In this document: positions 7,368 through 12,314 of the stretch, piece after piece
Position numbering within the stretch: position 1 is the stretch's first letter
Layout of the letters: every line of letters begins with the position of its first letter
Assembly: GCA_038229595.1 (NCBI GenBank)
Contig: JBBROH010000074.1
Coordinates: forward strand, 1-17,719
Reading direction: 5' to 3'
Source: JBBROH01 sp038229595
Lineage (GTDB): Bacteria; Chloroflexota; Chloroflexia; QHBQ01
DNA length: 17,719 bases
The notes under the pieces: generated by a model
The model's database searches: none
The model's input: the letters and a program-made list of their open reading frames with translations, nothing else
What the model was told of the DNA's origin: nothing
Position numbers and translations under genes: made by a program

Positions 7368-7850
7368 ATGGCGCAGACAATGAAGGCAAAAATACTGGTT
7401 GTAGACGACGACGTATCCATCCGAGGGATGTACGCTGAGATTCTTGAGGATGAGGGCTATGAGGTTACGACTGCCAGCGATGGTCAGGATGCTCTGCGCC
7501 AACTGGGTGGCGTGCAGGTAAAAGCCGTCCTGGTAGACATGATGATGCCGGGCATGGATGGTCTCGAACTATGCCGCCAGTTGCGGCAAGCAGATGACAC
7601 CCGCCTGCTACCGATCATCCTCATATCGGCTGGCCCCAACGTGGTAGGTAAGGCGAAGGAGGTACAGGCCAACGCTGTGCTGGTCAAGCCCTTCGACCTG
7701 GACAACCTCTTGAGGCTGGTAGATAAAGTTGTTGTGGCTGAGGGTGCAGGCACCGAAGATGTAATCGAGCATGGTCGCAACCCTTTCTCTGGTGGCTCCG
7801 CCTTGCATGTGGATTGCAGCTTCCAGGAGAAGTACTACGAGCGGCACTGA
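7368..7850 (+). CDS. Single-domain response regulator (receiver only)
   Basis: A CheY-like receiver domain of about 120 residues with a 40-residue C-terminal tail, 160 in all. The phosphorylation site is complete: acidic pocket D13-D15, phospho-acceptor D57 in VDMMMPGMDG, S87 in ILISAG, and K107 in VLVKPFD. There is no DNA-binding or enzymatic output domain, so it must act through protein contacts or as a phosphorelay intermediate. No histidine kinase is visible nearby. I chose ATG 7368 over GTG 7365 because GAGGG (7358-7362) is five bases upstream. It lies 45 bases after the GT9 gene on the same strand and ends at a convergent terminator. The tail (from about residue 121) has no recognised motif. 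Confidence 0.9.
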   Translation: MAQTMKAKILVVDDDVSIRGMYAEILEDEGYEVTTASDGQDALRQLGGVQVKAVLVDMMMPGMDGLELCRQLRQADDTRLLPIILISAGPNVVGKAKEVQANAVLVKPFDLDNLLRLVDKVVVAEGAGTEDVIEHGRNPFSGGSALHVDCSFQEKYYERH

Positions 7851-7871
7851 GGCGAAAGCGCGGGTACGCAA

Positions 7872-7900
7872 ACAGGCACTCCCACTAGCGGAGTGCCTGT
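7872..7900. terminator. Convergent terminator hairpin
   Basis: An 11-bp perfect stem, ACAGGCACTCC (7872-7882) with GGAGTGCCTGT (7890-7900), closes a 7-base loop. It lies between the response regulator and the convergent VOC gene, whose TAG stop (7885-7887) is inside the loop. The T-runs on both sides are weak, so a factor-independent mechanism is likely but not certain. Confidence 0.65.
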
Positions 7901-8289
7901 GCTATTTCGAGCAGGTTGCCTGCCGGGTCAGTGCAGTAAGCGACCCGCTGGCCCCAGGGCTGGTCGTTAGGCGGTAGTACCACCGTAGCTCCCAGCGCGA
8001 CCAGGCGCACCAAATCGTCGTCTACCGCATCGCAATGCAAGGATAGGGCAAAAGGGTGGGCAGCGATGCCCTCTCCTATGCGGGTGGTTGGGTTGGCGGC
8101 GAGGCCGAGGAAGTGGGCCATGAAGGGCTGGTCAGTCAACGCGAGGGTGAAGCTGCCGAGGGCCAGTTCGGTGTAATGGGCCATCTGGCGCACGAGATGG
8201 AAGCCACAGCCCACCAGGTAGAAGTGAGCCAGCCGCTCTGGGTCGGCGCACAGCAGCAGGGTGAGTGGACGTTCGGCAATGATCGCCAC
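7885..8289 (-). CDS. VOC-family (glyoxalase/bleomycin-resistance-like) protein
   Basis: A 134-residue protein with two beta-alpha-beta-beta-beta halves typical of the vicinal oxygen chelate superfamily. The first half carries LLLCADPERLAHFYLVGCGF; the second carries ALSLHCDAVDDDLVRLVALGA and ends YCTDPAGNLLEIAQALR, the usual closing motif with a conserved glutamate (E130 in NLLEI). The first-half strand lacks the usual metal-binding histidine, so catalytic activity is unclear; it could bind a small molecule or be a resistance-type protein. It starts with GTG at 8289, two bases after the FtsK-like stop, with no evident ribosome site, so translation is likely coupled. The substrate is unknown and the link to LexA or FtsK functions is not obvious. 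Confidence 0.8.
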   Translation of the reverse strand: MAIIAERPLTLLLCADPERLAHFYLVGCGFHLVRQMAHYTELALGSFTLALTDQPFMAHFLGLAANPTTRIGEGIAAHPFALSLHCDAVDDDLVRLVALGATVVLPPNDQPWGQRVAYCTDPAGNLLEIAQALR

Positions 8290-8291
8290 CG

Positions 8292-9530
8292 CTAGTTCTT
8301 GCGCCGAAAAGAGTCCAGGATACCCTTGTTGCGTGGAGCAGGCGCAGCAGGCAAGGGGCTGGCTGCCCCCATACCGCCGCCGCCCCCAGTCTGCCAGTTG
8401 CGGCCCGAACGCTCTGGCACGGGGATGCTGGTCAGGTTGCCACGCCGGGTTGCGCCGGGCCGCTTGCGCGCTTCCTCCTCGGCTCGCTCTGCCGCAATCT
8501 GCGCCATTAGGCCGACAAGCTGGGCGATCTCTTTGTCGTTGACGCTGGCAGTTTGCAGGCGGGTCATCTCCCCATGCAGGCTGATCAGGAAGTCGCCTCG
8601 GCCTAGCAGCCGCTCGGCCTGGCTGGCCCGCGCCCCCGTCAGGGCTTCAGCCTCCTCCATGCTAGCTAGCCGCCCGATCAGGCGGGCGGGGAAGTTGGTT
8701 TCGGTCAGCAGCGGCTTGATCGCGCTCGGCTGGCTAGCCCCGCAAACGAAGTGGATACCCGCTGTGCGCCCACGGGCGATCAGGCGCAGCAGCAGCCGCT
8801 CCAGGTTCTCGTCGGCCCCCGCTAGCAGGTCGGGCAGTTCGTCAATAAAGACCAGGATAGTGGGGGTTTCAGTTCCCTCCTCTGTGCGCCACTCCATCTG
8901 CCGCGCAAGCCAGGCAAGGCGGTGGTTGGCCTCCACCTGGTCGCTGATCGGGGGGCAGAGGAGGTGTGGTAGGCCATCCCAGGCCGCAAAGACGCTCGTC
9001 CGCTTCTTGCGACCACCCACATCTAGCAGCATGAGCTGCACCTCGTCGGGGCCGTTAGCGAGGGCAAGGCAAGCGATCATCGCACTCATCACGCTGCTCT
9101 TGCCGCTGCCAGCCTGACCCATGATCAGCAGGTTTGCCACTTCGGGGCTGACCAGGCGCAGCAGTAGTGGTGTTCCCTCGTAGTCGAGGCCAAGCAGGGC
9201 AGTGGCCGTTGGCACAGCCCCTTCGTCGCTGTCTTCGCTGCTTAGTTGCTGGTAGAGGGGTAGCAGGCGCACGGTGCTAGGGTCGGCGCGGGGAACTTCG
9301 AGGGCGAGACTGTCGCCGTGGCGAGCAAGGCGCACCGAACCGACCGCCAGGGCAGCCGCCAGTTGGCTGGTCAGGGCTGCTACCCGCCCGCCGCGCACCC
9401 CAGGGCCGAGGCTGAGATTATAGCTGATCAGCCGCGGCGAGAGGGTACCACCCTCAATCCGCGCTTCGACCCCAGCGTGGGCCAGGAAGGCTTCGATTGC
9501 GCTAGCCTGCTGCTCAAGTAGCTCGTTCAT
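8292..9530 (-). CDS. Soluble FtsK/SpoIIIE-like DNA-translocase ATPase
   Basis: A 412-residue P-loop ATPase of the FtsK/HerA class. Walker A is GQAGSGKS (138-145), Walker B is ILVFIDE (225-231), and GRTAGIHFVCGASQPSA (about 254-270) matches the FtsK motif after Walker B. Residues 1-130 resemble an FtsK alpha-type domain. In contrast to FtsK or SpoIIIE (usually 700-1300 residues), there are no membrane segments and no C-terminal gamma winged-helix domain; the tail (about 345-412) is basic, Gly/Pro-rich and disordered. Its role is therefore not plain chromosome segregation at the septum. AAGGGG lies eight bases before the ATG, and a TATAAT is found at 9561-9566. It is probably co-transcribed with the LexA-like gene upstream and the VOC gene downstream. 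Confidence 0.85.
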   Translation of the reverse strand: MNELLEQQASAIEAFLAHAGVEARIEGGTLSPRLISYNLSLGPGVRGGRVAALTSQLAAALAVGSVRLARHGDSLALEVPRADPSTVRLLPLYQQLSSEDSDEGAVPTATALLGLDYEGTPLLLRLVSPEVANLLIMGQAGSGKSSVMSAMIACLALANGPDEVQLMLLDVGGRKKRTSVFAAWDGLPHLLCPPISDQVEANHRLAWLARQMEWRTEEGTETPTILVFIDELPDLLAGADENLERLLLRLIARGRTAGIHFVCGASQPSAIKPLLTETNFPARLIGRLASMEEAEALTGARASQAERLLGRGDFLISLHGEMTRLQTASVNDKEIAQLVGLMAQIAAERAEEEARKRPGATRRGNLTSIPVPERSGRNWQTGGGGGMGAASPLPAAPAPRNKGILDSFRRKN

Positions 9531-9560
9531 TGGGCCATCCCCTTGTGTTCTCTGCTACCA

Positions 9561-9566
9561 ATTATA
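9561..9566 (-). promoter_or_regulatory. Candidate -10 for the FtsK-like gene
   Basis: A perfect TATAAT on the minus strand, about 30 bases before the FtsK-like ATG at 9530. No convincing -35 hexamer is found 16-18 bases upstream and there is no GAAC-N4-GTTC nearby, so SOS control of this site is not supported. Confidence 0.45.
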
Positions 9567-9596
9567 CAGCATCGCGCAAGCACCCACGTCCCCTCA

Positions 9597-10265
9597 TCAG
9601 TTTTGTGGCTTGATCACCGCAACCACCCGGCCCTGCACCAGCACGCTGTCTTCGCCACGCTGGGGGTAGAGGCGGATCGGCTCCTTCGCTGCCGTCGCCG
9701 ACTTCAAGTAGACGTGATCGCGCTTGCGATAGAACTGCTTGAGCGTGATGTAGCCCGCTGGGTCATCGGAGTCGGTCAGTTCGGCCACCACAAAGTCACC
9801 GTCCTCGGCCCAACTCTGCGGCTTGATCACTACCACATCACCAGGGTTGATGCCGACATGAGTCATCGAGGTGCCACGCACACGCAAGGCGTAGCTGCTC
9901 TCTGCCACCGACCCGCTGAGAGCGACCATATCATCGCTCTGGTTGCCAGTGGTGCCGTAGTCGCGGTAGGCAATCGTCACCTGGTAGTTGCCCGCAGCGA
10001 TCTCGCCAACGACCGGGATGAAGCTGTACTGCTTGGGGTCGAAGGCGGCGCGTAGCTGGCGTAGGCTAGCGACCACCCCGCTCGTCACCTCGCGCACGCT
10101 GCTGTTGAAGCGATTGCGCCCCTGACCAGGCTGGCTGGCAGCAGGGTGGCTGACAACAGCCCCCGCCTCGCAGCCAACAATGCGGCCCCGCTCATAGTGC
10201 AGCGGGTAGGTATGGACACCATGTTCGTCACGGCTGAAGGCGTAAACCTCGTTGCGGCTGATCAT
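9597..10265 (-). CDS. LexA-like S24 self-cleaving protease domain protein without recognisable HTH
   Basis: A 222-residue protein whose C-terminal half (about 82-220) is a LexA/UmuD-type S24 peptidase. It has the autocleavage site A91-G92 in VVGEIAAG, the serine nucleophile S133 in GTSMTHVGINPGD and the general-base lysine K176 in TLKQFYR. The first 90 residues do not look like the LexA winged helix and end in a Gly/Gln/Arg/Ser linker. Extension upstream is impossible: a TAG abuts the ATG, and only 199 bases separate it from lexA. AGGGGG lies about seven bases before the ATG. It follows lexA on the same strand and precedes the FtsK-like gene. It may be an SOS-cleaved regulator of a new kind or a UmuD-like effector; DNA binding is unproven. 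Confidence 0.85.
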   Translation of the reverse strand: MISRNEVYAFSRDEHGVHTYPLHYERGRIVGCEAGAVVSHPAASQPGQGRNRFNSSVREVTSGVVASLRQLRAAFDPKQYSFIPVVGEIAAGNYQVTIAYRDYGTTGNQSDDMVALSGSVAESSYALRVRGTSMTHVGINPGDVVVIKPQSWAEDGDFVVAELTDSDDPAGYITLKQFYRKRDHVYLKSATAAKEPIRLYPQRGEDSVLVQGRVVAVIKPQN

Positions 10266-10391
10266 CTATCGCCCCCTCTCTGGCGGTCGCGCTCTGCTTG
10301 CTGCTATCGGGTCGCTAACCCCTGTAGCACGGGGTCGGTGGGGGAGCAGCCACCTTCTGGCCCTCGGTGCGATTGCTCCCTGAATCGGCAA

Positions 10392-10423
10392 GAGCCACTG
10401 ACGGTTGCGATCCGCCGTGGCTC
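10392..10423 (-). terminator. Hairpin after lexA, possible terminator
   Basis: Perfect 7-bp arms GAGCCAC (10392-10398) and GTGGCTC (10417-10423), with a smaller CGG/CCG stem inside, lie 42-73 bases past the lexA stop. There is no T-run in the lexA direction, so it may only attenuate read-through into the LexA-like gene. A second small hairpin (ACCCC/GGGGT, 10318-10335) follows. Confidence 0.35.
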
Positions 10424-10464
10424 CTCACCCTAACCTCTGCCCTCGCGGGTGGGGCGGTGGTGCC

Positions 10465-11130
10465 TTAGAAGACCTGGCGGATGACGGCGACTACGCGCCC
10501 CTGGATTGTCAGGTTGTTCTCGCTGGTGAAGATCGGGTCCATGGTCGCGTTGGCCGGTTGCAGGCGTACCTGGCCCTTGCCGTCACGGTAGTACCGCTTG
10601 AGGGTAGTGATCTTCTCGTCCTCCAACCAGGCAGCAACCGTCTGGCCTTCTTCGGCGGTGTCCTGACTGTGCATCACCACAATGTCGCCATCGTTGATCA
10701 AGTCCTCGATCATCGAGTTCCCCTTGACGCGCAGGGCGAACAGGCCATCCTCGCGGCCCGCATAGCGACCTACCAGGTCGGGGGTGATCTCGATAGTCTC
10801 GGTTGTCTCGCTAACCTGCCCAGCGACCAGTTCGCTCATCACTGGGATCGGTGAACCGGCGGCAATGAAGCCTGCAATTGGCAGCGCGAAGCTGAAGTTG
10901 CGACGAACCTGCTCAACCAGTTCGATGGTGCGCGAAACCTTGCGGTCGCGGCGGATCAGCTTAAGCTCCTCCAACCGCTTGAGGTTGTAATCCACCACCG
11001 AGGTAGAGGAGATCGTCAGCGCACCCTGGATGTCGCGGATGCTCGGCGAGTAGCTGTACTCCTCCTTAAACGCCTTGATAAACTCGTAAATCTTGATTTG
11101 CAGACCTGAAAGCGTCTCTGACTTCTTCAT
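10465..11130 (-). CDS. lexA: LexA repressor
   Basis: LexA represses SOS genes and inactivates itself by cleavage when stimulated by RecA filaments. The 221-residue protein has the full architecture: an N-terminal winged helix-turn-helix (about 5-70, with SPSIRDIQGAL and SSTSVVDYNLKRLEELKLI as the helices that contact DNA), then an S24 domain with cleavage site A91-G92 in IAGFIAAGSP, nucleophile S139 in GNSMIEDLINDGD and base K178 in TTLKRYYR. Translation begins at ATG 11130 with AAGGAGGT just upstream, a near-perfect ribosome site. Its own promoter carries a GAAC-N4-GTTC operator between -35 and -10, so it is autoregulated. The leader is about 140 bases. It is slightly longer than typical LexA (about 200-205 residues). 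Confidence 0.95.
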   Translation of the reverse strand: MKKSETLSGLQIKIYEFIKAFKEEYSYSPSIRDIQGALTISSTSVVDYNLKRLEELKLIRRDRKVSRTIELVEQVRRNFSFALPIAGFIAAGSPIPVMSELVAGQVSETTETIEITPDLVGRYAGREDGLFALRVKGNSMIEDLINDGDIVVMHSQDTAEEGQTVAAWLEDEKITTLKRYYRDGKGQVRLQPANATMDPIFTSENNLTIQGRVVAVIRQVF

Positions 11131-11280
11131 CTTTACCTCCTTAGGGTAGGGGCTAGGCGACTGGTTGGCAGCCGCGATTGGCGGGTTTGCTGAAGCGGCA
11201 TCGAAGCTGGTGGATTGCTGATCTGGTTCGTTGGCGAAGCCGCTGGTGATCTGTTCTGAACTAGTGTGCTAATCTCTGTC

Positions 11281-11310
11281 ATTGTAGCACAGAACCGTTG
11301 TTCGTGTCAA
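11281..11310 (-). promoter_or_regulatory. lexA promoter
   Basis: On the minus strand, a perfect TTGACA (11305-11310), an 18-base spacer and TACAAT (11281-11286) preceded by TGC, an extended -10. Transcription should start near 11274, leaving a leader of about 140 bases before lexA. Confidence 0.85.
11292..11303. promoter_or_regulatory. LexA (SOS) box in the lexA promoter
   Basis: GAACCGTTGTTC is a perfect GAAC-N4-GTTC palindrome, the Bacillus/Actinobacteria-type LexA operator core. It lies wholly within the -35/-10 spacer of the lexA promoter, so bound LexA would block RNA polymerase. Loose half-sites (AGAAC) also occur on the minus strand on either side, at about 11253-11261 and 11328-11333. 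Confidence 0.85.
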
Positions 11311-11342
11311 TAGGCTAGCGTGCATTTGTTCTGTTTTTCCTC

Positions 11343-11390
11343 CCAAATTGGCTAGCTATTCAGGGTCAGGACGATCTGCTAGCAAATTGG
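11343..11390. repeat. GCTAGC/AAATTGG inverted repeat pair
   Basis: CCAAATTGGCTAGC (11343-11356) and GCTAGCAAATTGG (11378-11390) form an imperfect inverted repeat, both arms combining AAATTGG with GCTAGC. Their position upstream of both lexA and cvpA suggests a protein binding site; the binding factor is unknown. Confidence 0.4.
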
Positions 11391-11537
11391 TACGCTGAGC
11401 CGCGCAGATCAGCGCGTTCGGGGCGGCCTGCGCCAGCCAACGCTACGCACTCGTCCGCGACCGAGCCAGCAATCGGCTCTCGCAAGTTCGCTAGCTGCTC
11501 CCTGGCCGCCTGAACAGCCAGCCTTGATCGAGCCAGA

Positions 11538-11567
11538 TTGACACTGGAACTGGGCCTGTGCTATGCT
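11538..11567 (+). promoter_or_regulatory. Candidate distal cvpA promoter
   Basis: A perfect TTGACA (11538-11543), an 18-base spacer and TATGCT (11562-11567), with TGC before the -10 as an extended element. It has the same spacer length and the same TGTGC just before the -10 as the lexA promoter, but no intact LexA box. Confidence 0.5.
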
Positions 11568-11647
11568 GGGCGTGAAACCTGGCCGTGAACGGGGCTGGTT
11601 GGGGTGGAAGATACATCCTCAGCCGCAGCTTTAGCCGCCTTCCAGCC

Positions 11648-11676
11648 TTGCGCTCATCGCCGTTGCCTACTACAAT
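11648..11676 (+). promoter_or_regulatory. Candidate proximal cvpA promoter
   Basis: TTGCGC (11648-11653), a 17-base spacer and TACAAT (11671-11676), placed 41 bases before the cvpA start with AAGGAG (11705-11710) in the expected leader. Confidence 0.55.
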
Positions 11677-11717
11677 TAGGGGGTGCAGTCTAGCTGCCCC
11701 AGACAAGGAGTACCTTG

Positions 11718-12278
11718 ATGAGTTTTACGATCTTTGACATTGTATTGCTGCTGCTCGGTTTTGGCTTCCTGGCCTTTGGCTTCGCCCAGGGTTTGGTCAA
11801 GATGGGGATTGGGGTGATCGGCTTTTATCTCGCCCTCCTAATCAGCGCGGTTGTCAGCGATCCCTTTGCTCGTTGGGCAGGTGGGCTGCTGAAGGTGGAG
11901 CGGGTGGGCAGCGGTGGTTACCAGATTCTGATGTTCTTCCTGGTGCTGCTCACCCTCAGCTTGCTGATCATAGCTGCTCTGTTCTCCTCCGTGCGCGTCT
12001 CCAGCCTGCCGAAGGCTCTGCTAGCCCTCGACCAGGTGGGGGGGATGGTGCTGGGGGCGGTATTCGGCCTGCTCGTCCTCGTCATGCTCGCCACCCTGAT
12101 CAAGTCGCTGGTCAACAACGCTGGCTCCAGTGCCTTGAGCGGCCTGCCCCTATTCGGCTTTCTGTTCACTAACGCCGAGAACTCGATCACGGTCAACCTG
12201 CTCTACAACCTGACTGGCGTGGTGCAGCTCCTACTTTCCCCCATCCCCAACTCGCAAAACCTGTTTATCTTCCACTAA
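11718..12278 (+). CDS. CvpA-family membrane protein
   Basis: A 187-residue inner-membrane protein with four hydrophobic segments at about 5-23, 29-47, 70-89 and 108-130, matching the length and topology of CvpA (PF02674). The loop motif GFAQGLVKMG after the first segment resembles the GFxxGLV pattern of the family. CvpA was named for colicin V production in E. coli and is linked to envelope stress and purine-operon context there. Next to mutS2, as here, is a common arrangement in Gram-positive bacteria. ATG 11718 has AAGGAG seven bases upstream; TTG 11715 is a weaker alternative. mutS2 follows after 36 bases, so the two are probably co-transcribed. The exact biochemical role is not established. 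Confidence 0.82.
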   Translation: MSFTIFDIVLLLLGFGFLAFGFAQGLVKMGIGVIGFYLALLISAVVSDPFARWAGGLLKVERVGSGGYQILMFFLVLLTLSLLIIAALFSSVRVSSLPKALLALDQVGGMVLGAVFGLLVLVMLATLIKSLVNNAGSSALSGLPLFGFLFTNAENSITVNLLYNLTGVVQLLLSPIPNSQNLFIFH

Positions 12279-12314
12279 CCAGCCTGCTTCACCAGGGGTG
12301 GGCAGGTGGCAACC

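Larger units (their letters stand above)
11131..11717. other. lexA-cvpA divergent intergenic region
   Basis: 587 bases without a credible gene. On the minus strand it holds the lexA leader, promoter and operator (11131-11310). On the plus strand it holds two candidate promoters toward cvpA (11538-11567 and 11648-11676). Four GCTAGC palindromes fall at 11314, 11351, 11378 and 11490. Reading frames here are short and lack ribosome sites, and I see no tRNA or known riboswitch. Confidence 0.7.

Noticed and set aside
8299..9117. 272-codon plus-strand frame
   Set aside because: It is antisense to the FtsK-like ATPase, whose Walker A and B motifs settle the coding strand.
9531..9596. LexA box upstream of the FtsK-like gene
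   Set aside because: GAACAC is present on the minus strand but there is no matching GTTC four bases away, so it is only a chance half-site.
11400..11530. tRNA or riboswitch in the lexA-cvpA gap
   Set aside because: There are only weak short stems such as GAGCC/GGCTC (11463-11479). No T-loop, anticodon arm or known riboswitch core is seen.
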